Shown in pieces: positions 55,672-63,282 of a DNA stretch of 64,000 bases (within the stretch, counting starts at the first letter, position 1; the number at the start of each line of letters is the position of its first letter). Both the position numbers and the translations under genes were made by a program. This DNA is from Ferruginibacter sp. (GTDB lineage: Bacteria; Bacteroidota; Bacteroidia; Chitinophagales; Chitinophagaceae). The DNA lies in the NCBI GenBank assembly GCA_013141115.1, contig JABFRP010000004.1, positions 333,837 through 397,836 on the forward strand, in the 5' to 3' direction. Below the pieces are notes generated by a model. That model ran no database searches. It saw nothing but the letters and a program-made list of their open reading frames with translations, and was not told the DNA's origin.

Positions 55672-56021
55672 TTATTCACTTTCATTTGGTCTAACTTGGT
55701 CGGCAAGTTTTTTTGGTGCAACTACACAATAAGCAGTTGTTAATGCATCTATAAATAATTCCTTATCCACTTTACTCATTTCAATTAATGTCCAACCTTG
55801 TTTGCCCCATTTGTTGTCAACAGGAAAAACTATTGTCTTGTCGGCAGATGAGAAAACATTTTGGTCAATTTCTGATAACTTGAAACAAGCCCTTTTCTTA
55901 ATTTCGTCATAGGTCGCAAAGATTTTCTTTTCACTCTGAAAGAAGTTTTTTCAAAGTGCGGCTCTTCTGTCGCTTCGGGAAACGAAAGTGCTAATTTTCT
56001 GAAAGTGTCAACTGATACCAT
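55672..56021 (-). pseudogene. MmcQ/YjbR family protein, frameshifted
   Basis: Start at 56021 (MVSVDTFRKLALSFPEATEE). The first frame holds PHFEKTSFRVK; a lost or gained base in the AAAAGAAAA run continues in another frame with IFATYDEIKKRACFKLSEID, VFPVDNKWGKQGWTLIEMSK and a stop at 55672. Intact it would be about 116 residues, a normal size for this DNA-binding-fold family of unknown role. It is 9 bp after the previous gene. Confidence 0.8.
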
Positions 56022-56029
56022 TTTCCAAA

Positions 56030-56408
56030 CTATTTTTTTACTGGTGTCAAATGTGTCAAAACACAAATCCATTTATCCTTTTCTTTTTGTAAACGTCTGT
56101 AATCCATTCGTCCGCTTGCATTGGTTCGCCTTGCCAAGTTCCTGTGTTTTTCCTCGTCCAGTTACAAGTGCAATGTTGTCATACACTTTCACTCTTAAAA
56201 TTTCTTTTGTCATTGTTGTATGTTTCAGTAAACCTTGCACTACAACATCATAAAATCGTTCTTTTGGTATTATTCCACCTTGTGCATCTACCAAAACCCA
56301 GTCAGTCGAAATACATTTAGAAATTTCATCAATGTTGTTTGAAATAACAGCTTTGTTAAAGTTGTCTTCAATGGTTTGAAATTCTTTGATGAGTTGCTCT
56401 TGTTTCAT
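56030..56408 (-). pseudogene. NTF2-like (DUF4440/SnoaL-type) protein, frameshifted
   Basis: The start MKQEQLIKEFQTIEDNFNKA, ISTDWVLVDAQGGIIPKERF and RVKVYDNIALVTGRG are in frame. Two breaks then follow: GRGKNTGTWQGEPMQADEWI needs a shift near 56155, and KWICVLTHLTPVKK needs another near 56085. The intact protein would be about 126 residues, typical for this cone-shaped fold. Function unknown. Confidence 0.8.
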
Positions 56409-56463
56409 ATTAATTGTTTGTAATAGGTTTAATTAATTTGCAAATGTATTCTTTTTTTTTTTC

Positions 56464-56670
56464 CTACTCTAAAACCTCACAAATATAATTATGTCCCTTC
56501 ACTATATCAATGATTGCATTTGGAGAGATACTAACCTCTACTCTTAATATCTTATCACAATCTCCAAGGTCGAAATTGATTTTATAATATGGAAAATGCT
56601 CAAGGATTATATTTTTAATACTATCTGCTTGCTCTGCATTGTCAATATTTGTTTTGAATACCTCTACCAT
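56464..56670 (-). CDS. Small conserved Bacteroidota protein
   Basis: About 68 residues from the Met at 56670 (MVEVFKTNIDNAEQADSIKN). The upstream extension overlaps the esterase 3' end and is rejected. FPYYKINFDLGDCDKILRVE and a final ICEVLE look like small ferredoxin-fold, heavy-metal-like proteins common in this phylum. No CxxC is present. Function unknown. Confidence 0.6.
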   Translation of the reverse strand: MVEVFKTNIDNAEQADSIKNIILEHFPYYKINFDLGDCDKILRVEVSISPNAIIDIVKGHNYICEVLE

Positions 56671-56680
56671 TGTCTTACAT

Positions 56681-57529
56681 TCAATTTCCAAAACTTTTAA
56701 ACAACAACTTAAACGCATTTGAAACTGATTGGTGCATTATCGTTGCGTGGTCTTCTTCGGGCAAATAATCGAATACTACCTTTACGTTTTTGCACTTGGT
56801 TAATTTCAATTTTTCGGCTAAAACATTTGCTTCTACCTCCATTACGTGTGGAATTGTAGTTGGTGCAAGCCCTTCTTTTCCTACTCCAATATAAATAGCT
56901 GTTTGCTGGTTAAATGTTTCTTTTAAAATTTCAGCCGTTTGATTTAATATAGAACCATTATCCCACCATAGACTTGACTAATGATGATGTATTTATTAAA
57001 AGCGTAGGTTTCTTAAATAAAATTTCTGTTGCTAAAAAGTCCTCCTAACGACTGACCAATAATAGTTTTTGAATTAATAGTTTTGTATTTATTTTCAATG
57101 TAAGGTTGCAGTTCTTTTTCTATAAAATCAATAAATTTATCTGAATGACCTGTGGTTGGATAGTTTTTTTATCTTCTTCGATGGTTGTTGGAAAAGTATA
57201 ATCTCTTCTTCTATCCACAGTTGCGATTCCCACCACAATAGATTTTGGAACTCGATTAATCCACTCAAAAGAGTTAAATTGAACCAAACCAACAACGTGA
57301 ATAAAATCTTCGTCCGCAGAGCCATCAAGCAAATAAATAACTGGATATTTTATGGTGTCATTTTGTTGATATCCTTCCGGAAGATATATGTTCAAAATTC
57401 TTTTTCAGCTAATTCTTTTGATTGAATTTCATCAATAACCCCAAGAACAAAAAATTTGCTTTTATCCTTTTGTGCGAAAATTAATGTTGCAAAAAAAGTA
57501 AACAATAAAATTAATAATAGTTGTTTCAT
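56681..57529 (-). pseudogene. Esterase paralogue (Fes-like) with several indels
   Basis: A near match of the intact esterase at 38988-39836. The start is MKQLLLILLFTFFATLIFAQ. YLPEGYQQNDTIKYPVIYLL, DGSADEDFIHVVGLV, RVPKSIVVGIATVDRRRDYT, TIIGQSLGG and EDHATIMHQSVSNAF can be read in different frames. At least four single-base indels are visible (about 56978, 57040, 57165 and 57405). The total length, 849 bp, is the same as the intact paralogue, so losses and gains balance. It is the fourth gene of a seven-gene run. Confidence 0.87.
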
Positions 57530-57532
57530 CTT

Positions 57533-57978
57533 TTAGTTTTTAAATTGTCGCAAATGATGGTCGGTATGCTTATAGGCTAATAAGCCAACTTGCTCTTTAG
57601 TCATCTTTCCAAAAAAGGATGTTCAAATTCTGGATTATCAAAATGTTCATATTCACTAATTAAATTTATCCATTTGCTTTTTGATGTTTAAAATTTCCAA
57701 CTTTTTCTTTGATTTTAAATTCAGGAACTGTCGGTACATTTCGTTTAAAAGGTGTTTCGTCTTTAATGAAATCCTTTAACGCCATTTTGCCAAAAAAGTT
57801 TACCAAGAAATGTTTGTTTGTATTTTTTCTTACCTAATGCCATTTCTTCCCATTTGCTGCAGTGCAAAAGCATTTGATAAACATTCATTTTGCCCCAAAG
57901 AGAGTTGCTATTTTCATTAAGAGAATTAATTCGTTGAATTAATTCATATCTTGTTGTAGCGTCAAATATTGTTTTCAT
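57533..57978 (-). pseudogene. DUF1569 family protein, frameshifted
   Basis: Starts MKTIFDATTRYELIQRINSL with SLWGKMNVYQMLLHCSKWEE. After KKYKQTF a frame break occurs near 57780; it continues LKDFIKDETPFKRNVPTVPE, then KEKVGNFKHQKANG, FGKMTKEQVGLLAYKHTDHH and ends LRQFKN at 57533. DUF1569 proteins have a DinB-like four-helix fold with metal-binding His. The start overlaps the VOC gene stop by four bases. Confidence 0.82.
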
Positions 57979-58396
57979 TGATGAAGTTGTTTATTGGTTG
58001 CAATGAAAAAAAAGTTTCCTGAGTCATCTTTAAAAAGTGCTTCAGTTCCATAAAATTCTTTAGAGGGAGGTTTGATAAATTCCACACCTTTGGTTTTTAA
58101 TTCTTCGTAGGTGGCAAAAATATCGTTGCAGGTTAGTACCCCACAACCGAAAATCCCCTTTTGATTAAGTCAATTAAATTTTCGGCAACTTCCTTAGGAA
58201 ACATTTTGCTAACTGTAACAGGAAACAAAACAAGTTGTAAGTCGGGCTGTTCGGGTGGCGAAACTGTCAACCAACGGGTTTCTGGCCCCATTGGAATATC
58301 ATCCACTAGTCTAAATCCCAATTTGTTCACATAAAAGTCATAGGCACTGTTTTGGTCTATAACGTAAATGTTTGTTATTGTCATTTTTGTAATCAT
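57975..58396 (-). pseudogene. VOC (glyoxalase-like) family protein, frameshifted
   Basis: MTITNIYVIDQNSAYDFYVN and KLGFRLVDDIPMGPETRWL begin a glyoxalase/dioxygenase fold. The first frame ends at VVGY after a break near 58140; the rest (GVLTCNDIFATYEELKTKGV, FIKPPSKEFYGTEALFKDDS) is in another frame and ends at 57975. Intact it would be about 140 residues. These proteins bind a metal and act on small ligands or give antibiotic tolerance; here the ligand is unknown. Confidence 0.83.
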
Positions 58397-58444
58397 TGTT
58401 TTTTCTTTTTAATGTTAAACTCAAATGCAAAATTGAGCAATGAT

Positions 58445-58897
58445 TTAGATATTGACTTCTTCAAAATTGCTATTCTCTGTCCAACCGTGCATAAAGGCAT
58501 AACAACTTGGAACAAAAGTCAAAGGTTTAGTTCTTATTTGAGTTTTCCTTTGATTTTGATAGTTTAAATATTGAGAGGGTGACGTGCCAATTAATTTTGT
58601 AAATAATCCGCTAAAAGTGCTTACACTTTCATAACCTACTAAAAAGCACACATCACTTACTGATTTATTCATCTGCAAAAGTTGCTGTGCTTTGTTAATT
58701 CTAACGGTTGTAAGATATTGGAGAGGTGTTTTTCCATAAATAGACTTGAAAAGTCTTATAAAATGAAATTTGGAAAAATAAGCTTCGTCTGAAATATTAT
58801 CTAGGTCAATTTTTTCTGAGTAAAACTTGTCAATAAAGAGTTTTGCCCGAACAATTCGACTGTATAAATATATTTTTGGATACTGTTCTGTTGTCAT
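58445..58897 (-). CDS. Small AraC-type regulator (DNA-binding domain only)
   Basis: 150 residues. Nearly the whole protein is the AraC double helix-turn-helix: FYSEKIDLDNISDEAYFSKF, KTPLQYLTTVRINKAQQLL and CFLVGYESVSTFSGLFTKLI. A sensor domain is absent, so it resembles short AraC regulators partnered with small enzymes. It heads the seven-gene unit and likely drives it. Confidence 0.85.
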   Translation of the reverse strand: MTTEQYPKIYLYSRIVRAKLFIDKFYSEKIDLDNISDEAYFSKFHFIRLFKSIYGKTPLQYLTTVRINKAQQLLQMNKSVSDVCFLVGYESVSTFSGLFTKLIGTSPSQYLNYQNQRKTQIRTKPLTFVPSCYAFMHGWTENSNFEEVNI

Positions 58898-58942
58898 TTT
58901 CTTTTCTGTTCAAGGTCAGTAGGGTGTCGCTTTACAATGACC

Positions 58943-59070
58943 GCTAACGGTTTCGGGCTTTGCGTTGGTGGGCTTTTAAAACCGAAAACTGTCTACTACC
59001 ACCAAAGTTTATTAATTGCTAAACGTTTCTATTCGCACTGTCTGCCCACTAACGCAAAACCCGTGTTAGC
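58943..59070 (-). repeat. attC-like element 10
   Basis: The clearest example. GCTAAC (58943-58948), arm GGGCTTTGCGTTGGTGGGC (58955-58973), a loop of about 70 bp, arm GCCCACTAACGCAAAACCC (59044-59062), GTTAGC (59065-59070). The arms pair at 18 of 19 positions. Unpaired spacers of 6 and 2 bases sit between the boxes and the arms, as in attC folded strands. It lies 3' of the gene at 59083. Confidence 0.85.
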
Positions 59071-59082
59071 CGTTCGTTGTTT

Positions 59083-59496
59083 TTACTTGTCAAGTCGAAT
59101 CATACAGGTTACTGCTTCTTGGTCGGTTGCATAATGCTCAACACAATATCCTTGAGGGTCGAGATTTGGATGCTTTAGTAGCTGTTGAAATGCTCTGTCA
59201 ATACTCATAACATCTTTTCTAAAATCATTTACCAAAATTGCAATGTACTTTCCTTTTGGAATAATCAAAGTCTTGCAATTTAATTTCTCTGCTTCACCTT
59301 CAAACATTTCTTCGGCTGCTGCACGATAAATTATTTCTTTATTATTCTCTGGTCTTGATAAGCCAAAAATTTTTCTCTCTGTTGAGAAAGGGAATAAACT
59401 ATGTAGTTTTTGTGTAGCTTCTCCAATACCTTGTGGAAAAGAGGTTGCAGTAACATAAAACACCTTAATGTCTTTTTCTAAAATTGTTGTTTCCAT
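59083..59496 (-). CDS. GyrI-like / effector-binding domain protein
   Basis: 137 residues with the fold of the bacterial transcription activator effector-binding domain (VFYVTATSFPQGIGEATQKL, TLIIPKGKYIAILVNDFRKD, HPNLDPQGYCVEHYATDQEA). Small stand-alone forms bind drugs or metabolites. It is paired with an AraC regulator 63 bp upstream in one unit. The ligand is unknown. Confidence 0.75.
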   Translation of the reverse strand: METTILEKDIKVFYVTATSFPQGIGEATQKLHSLFPFSTERKIFGLSRPENNKEIIYRAAAEEMFEGEAEKLNCKTLIIPKGKYIAILVNDFRKDVMSIDRAFQQLLKHPNLDPQGYCVEHYATDQEAVTCMIRLDK

Positions 59497-59559
59497 TTTT
59501 TGTTTTTTTATGCAAAGGAACTTAGAGAATGAATATGAAAATTGGAAAAAATCGACATT

Positions 59560-60363
59560 TTACTTTGGAGCATAAAAAATGTCGTTCGCTTTACCATCAT
59601 AGTATAATTTTGGGCTATAACCAGAAAATTGTTTGAAATCCTGAATAAAATGTGATTGGTCGTAATACCCAAAATCATAGGCTATTTCCGTCATAGTTTT
59701 GTTGTCCGTTCGATAGTTGTCAACGGTTGCCTTAAACCTAACTAACCGTGAAAATGTCTTGGGTGAAAACCCTACTAGATCTTTAAACTTTCTTTCAAAC
59801 TGTCGCTGGGATAAGAATGATTGATTTGATAGTTGCAGGATATTCTCATTTCCGTTATTCTTACAAATACTTTGAACCGAATGAATGATTGAAGAGTGCT
59901 TAATATCTGCTATTTGCCTACTCAAAAACTTATTCATCAATGAAATGCGTTGGTGATTTCCGTCAGCCAACATTATTTGCTCAGAAATGTCCTTTCCTTC
60001 TTGTCCAAGTAAAGATTCTAGGTCAACTAATTCATTTTTTAGTGCGGTAGCAGAAATATTAAATAGGAGCGTAGGGGCATACGGTTGTAATACAACCCCG
60101 AAAATCCCACAATTACCTTTGGCGGTAAATTTTCTTATTTTGTCTGTTTGTCCGTGTATTCCTGTCCTAAATGTACTTTCTATTTTGTTGTCCCCTAAGA
60201 TTTCTTCGAATTCGCTACCATAATGAAAGATTATTTCTGGGCAATGATTTGCCAGTGTCCGATGAATATACATTTCTGTAGGCGAAAGTTTTCCGTCTAA
60301 TGTCCAGTAGCACTTTACAATACTTGTCAAGTGTTTTTCTGGAATGTGTGTTTCAAATTTCAT
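59560..60363 (-). CDS. AraC family transcriptional regulator
   Basis: A 267-residue regulator. The N-terminal part (SIVKCYWTLDGKLSPTEMYI, IIFHYGSEF) is the DUF6597-like domain common in this group. The C-terminal HTH reads ILQLSNQSFLSQRQFERKFK, GFSPKTFSRLVRF and YDFGYYDQSHFIQDFKQFSG. It is upstream of the GyrI-like gene and may regulate it. Confidence 0.88.
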   Translation of the reverse strand: MKFETHIPEKHLTSIVKCYWTLDGKLSPTEMYIHRTLANHCPEIIFHYGSEFEEILGDNKIESTFRTGIHGQTDKIRKFTAKGNCGIFGVVLQPYAPTLLFNISATALKNELVDLESLLGQEGKDISEQIMLADGNHQRISLMNKFLSRQIADIKHSSIIHSVQSICKNNGNENILQLSNQSFLSQRQFERKFKDLVGFSPKTFSRLVRFKATVDNYRTDNKTMTEIAYDFGYYDQSHFIQDFKQFSGYSPKLYYDGKANDIFYAPK

Positions 60364-60392
60364 CTCTCGGTTCGTGTCTTTTTACAATGACG

Positions 60393-60525
60393 GCTAACGT
60401 TTCGCAGCTACAAGAAGTTGCGTACTTCATTCACTGTCAATTACAAATATAGCCAAAACTTTGATTCAACAATGACCAATTCTGATAAATACCAAGCCTA
60501 GCAATTTCTTGTAACTGCTGTTAGC
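60393..60525 (-). repeat. attC-like element 11
   Basis: GCTAAC (60393-60398), arms CAGCTACAAGAAGTTGC (60405-60421) and GCAATTTCTTGTAACTG (60501-60517), GTTAGC (60520-60525). The arm sequence differs from the other elements, but the boxes and flanks are kept, as expected of attC sites. It lies 3' of the NIPSNAP gene. Confidence 0.78.
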
Positions 60526-60847
60526 GGTTCGGTGTTATTTGTTCTTTTAAGATCCCGTTTTCAATTACACTTGTGTTATAAGTTTCTATGCAGTCCATTA
60601 TTTGTTTTTCGGGTCCGTTTATCCATTCTTCACTGCTGTAAAAAGCATCTTGGCTTTCTTTGCGTTCTTCAATGCTTTTATAATTGCGGATTAAATGAAA
60701 GCTTTCTTCGTCTATCAATGAAATTCCATATGCGACAAGATTTATATCCCATCGTTTCAACATAGGTAAAGATTGTTCAGTAAACACTTTCAGAAATTCT
60801 GCTCCTCGACCTTTTTTGAGTTTGTAAACTCTTAGTTCTGTTATCAT
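60521..60847 (-). CDS. NIPSNAP family protein
   Basis: 108 residues with the ferredoxin-like NIPSNAP fold (ITELRVYKLKKGRGAEFLKV, DINLVAYGISLIDEESFHLI, YNTSVIENGILKEQITPNR). Possibly a monooxygenase-like or stress protein; function unknown. The 3' end overlaps the boundary of attC-like element 11, so its last codons lie within the repeat. Confidence 0.82.
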   Translation of the reverse strand: MITELRVYKLKKGRGAEFLKVFTEQSLPMLKRWDINLVAYGISLIDEESFHLIRNYKSIEERKESQDAFYSSEEWINGPEKQIMDCIETYNTSVIENGILKEQITPNR

Positions 60848-60862
60848 TTTTTATATAAATTT

Positions 60863-61153
60863 CTATCTTTTTCTAGGCTCAATATTTTTGTATTTTTCAA
60901 GTCTATCTTTAAATGTTTGCTTGTCAATAGGTTTATAGTACTCTTTTGTGCTTGCTGGGTCTTTTGCTAAAAGCGCTGTTGGTCTTGAAGGTCGTTTTTC
61001 AAAGCCACCACCGCAATTAGGACAAACATTTTCTAATATTTCTGTCACGCAGTCTTTACAAAATGTACATTCATAAGTGCAAATCATAGCTTCGTGACTA
61101 TCGTTGGGCAATAATTTTGCACAGTTCTCGCAAATTGGTTTTAATTCTAGCAT
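60863..61153 (-). CDS. DUF1272 cysteine-rich protein
   Basis: 96 residues. The N-terminal zinc finger is CENCAKLLP ... CTYECTFCKDCVTEIL ... CPNCGGGF, matching DUF1272. A basic C-terminus follows. The role is unknown. It lies between the NIPSNAP gene and the M24 remnant, with gaps of 15 and 16 bp, so the three form one unit. Confidence 0.85.
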   Translation of the reverse strand: MLELKPICENCAKLLPNDSHEAMICTYECTFCKDCVTEILENVCPNCGGGFEKRPSRPTALLAKDPASTKEYYKPIDKQTFKDRLEKYKNIEPRKR

Positions 61154-61169
61154 ATATTGTTAGTGTTTT

Positions 61170-61850
61170 AGATTAATTCTTTATTCAGTAATTGTTCAAA
61201 GAAAGCTCCAATGTTGTTTTTCTATCTATAAAATGCAATTCTAACATCCAAAATCTAGGGTTTCCAAAATTGTCAAGTTGTAGAATATCTGTATGATTGT
61301 CAGGGTGGACATCAAAACATAAATCATTGGGGTCATTAGGTTGTTCGTGCGGATATTTTCCAATAATATGCCCTGAAATTGCATTTCCAAATTCATATCC
61401 ATATTTTTTGCAAGCTCTGTAGCATAATTGAAAATTCTGCACCTGTTAGTTTTTCCTGCTTAAAATACCAAGAGTTGCCCTCGTACCAAGCAGTTTCAAT
61501 ATCCTGTTTAATTTTTTTGTTTCAATGGATTATTCCCTAAAATATAAGTTCGTCCAAGGTCAGCTTCCCAACCATCAAAAACTGGATGAAAATCAAAAAT
61601 ATTATATCATCTTCCTAATCTCTAAATTTGGTGCGTCTGCAATATATGGTTGCAAAGTATTAATTCCTGTCCGTACAATTTTTTTGCCCCAATGATTTTC
61701 GACTCCAAATTCGTCTTTGCAATTTGTAGGATTTCATCACATAATTGCTTTTCGTTTTCCCGCTGAAATTAATCCACGTTGCTACAACACAACTGTAAAT
61801 AAATCTTTTGCTTTTAGTTCTGCTATGGTCAAATTGCTTGTATTGTTCAT
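61170..61850 (-). pseudogene. M24-family metallopeptidase-like protein, broken
   Basis: Start at 61850 (MNNTSNLTIAELKAKDLFTV). Several frame breaks separate readable parts: DFHPVFDGWEADLGRTYILG, KQDIETAWYEGNSWYFKQEK, GYEFGNAISGHIIGKYPHEQ and NFGNPRFWMLELHFIDR, ending after FFEQLLN at 61170. The D-G-W-E-A-D and GHIIGKYPHE stretches fit the pita-bread fold of Xaa-Pro aminopeptidases. At least four indels are present. Confidence 0.7.
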
Positions 61851-61916
61851 ATATTTCATTTTAGATATTGTCAAATTTTCGTTTGTTCTTTGTCGTCGAG
61901 TTCCGTTACACTGACC

Positions 61917-62047
61917 GCTAACGTTTTCGGCTTATGAAGGTGGCGTTTTTTACCACAAAAGTTGATGTGGAGAAACCAAACTTTTTGATTAACCACAAAT
62001 GTGACCAGGAGCACTGGAACCGCCACTTTTGCCAAACCCGTGTTATA
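61917..62047 (-). repeat. attC-like element 12
   Basis: GCTAAC (61917-61922), arms GGCTTATGAAGGTGGCG (61929-61945) and CGCCACTTTTGCCAAACC (62021-62038), then GTGTTATATGCCG. The interior is similar to element 9. This is the rightmost element found. Confidence 0.75.
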
Positions 62048-62089
62048 TGCCGTTTTTATTTCTGTCACTATGTTTCTGTTTTTTTTTCT

Positions 62090-62985
62090 TCCTCCACCAT
62101 AACAATGCTCCGCTAATACTTACTACAGTCCGGGAGTCAGCCCTGATAAAAACATAAAGCCACCTCGTTGTTTGTCCGCCAATGTACCAATATGAGTTGA
62201 ATAAGAAAGTCCCCACCAGTTATCAAAGGATCTCATTGTTAATGTCGAATGTTTTTATGAGTTCGCCAGTTGTAGGATTAAATGTCACACTTTGCACTAT
62301 TGGGTTTGTAAATCGAAGATGTTGATTTCATATCTCCTGAAATGGATAATTTGTCGTCTTTCGCTTTGATTGATAAATACTTTTACTTCAAAGTCAGGAA
62401 AATAATCTTTGTCTCAATTAATAAACTGTCTATAGAAACCTTTTGGAAGAAACGCATGTTGGCGGGAGGGATTTTATTTTTCTTCTTTCCAATAGTCAGG
62501 TGTAAGTGAAGTCCAAGTCATTAAAAACCCAGTAAAAATATTATTGTATTGAACAGTAGTGACCAAACACCAATAATTCTATGAAAATTCTGAAATTGAA
62601 ATTTTTCCATTTGCATTTTTTATTTGGATACGAAAAAGCAAGGTCTTAATAAATTTCTTTCTGTAAATAATCGTTCCTGTAATGAGTGAAGTAAATAGAA
62701 GTAAAGCAAAAATTGTAATTAAGAGAATGCCAAATCCACCCAACCTAAAATGAATAGTGAAAAACTAAAAGCCAATAAAAAAGAAGTAGAAATATCAAAT
62801 GCGCCATTCTCAATTTCACCTGTATATTGATTAATGCTTAATAACCACATTTGTGAATTGCTTTTTTCCTTAGGAGTATAAATCCCAAATTCATAAGCCA
62901 CATTCGATTTGAGTAATATGCATCGCATAATATTCTGTGCTTGAATCTGGTACTGGCAAAATCATATTAAATAAACTATCCAATG
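62090..62985 (-). pseudogene. PepSY-associated membrane protein remnant
   Basis: Only fragments are in frame: VAYEFGIYTPKEKSNSQMWL and SINQYTGEIENG (PepSY repeat), FALLLFTSLITGTIIYRKKF (membrane helix), then WGLSYSTHIGTL. These match PepSY-associated TM proteins, which work with TonB receptors in siderophore or heme uptake. Many indels prevent translation as one protein. Confidence 0.6.
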
Positions 62986-63057
62986 TGGCGGTAGTCTACT
63001 GTTAGGTTCTACATGCAATTTTGTCTACACGCATGCCGTATCTATTTCATGATAAAA

Positions 63058-63140
63058 ACAAGAATATTTCCGCTTGTCTATTAGCAGGAAAATTCCTGCT
63101 ACTAACCAACTAAGCCAGAATGCGGAAAAGCAATTCTTGT
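63058..63140. repeat. Nested inverted repeat
   Basis: Outer arms ACAAGAATATTTCCGC (63058-63073) and GCGGAAAAGCAATTCTTGT (63122-63140) with a few extra bases. An inner 9-bp hairpin TAGCAGGAA / TTCCTGCTA lies at 63082-63101. It could be a terminator or a further decayed attC-like site. Confidence 0.45.
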
Positions 63141-63282
63141 AACGCTTTTCATTAATTTAAAATGCAACTGCTAATAGCTTTTCCTTAAAAAATTACAGGA
63201 GCTCCGGAATGGTTATAAATGCATCACCAACACCACCAACAAAATAAAGAGCATTTGTCAGGTTACACGTTTACACCTAATG

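Noticed and set aside
46600..62100. Possible CRISPR array because of repeated sequences
   Set aside because: The repeats are 110-240 bp, unevenly spaced by whole genes, variable in sequence and self-complementary; there are no regular short spacers and no cas genes.
61717..62116. Plus-strand short frames across element 12
   Set aside because: They run antisense to the M24 remnant and through the repeat and have no recognisable protein features.
63060..63140. tRNA-like D-arm (GGCTTAGTTGGTTAGTA on the minus strand)
   Set aside because: No T-arm with TTCGA and no acceptor pairing; the hairpins are explained by a nested inverted repeat.
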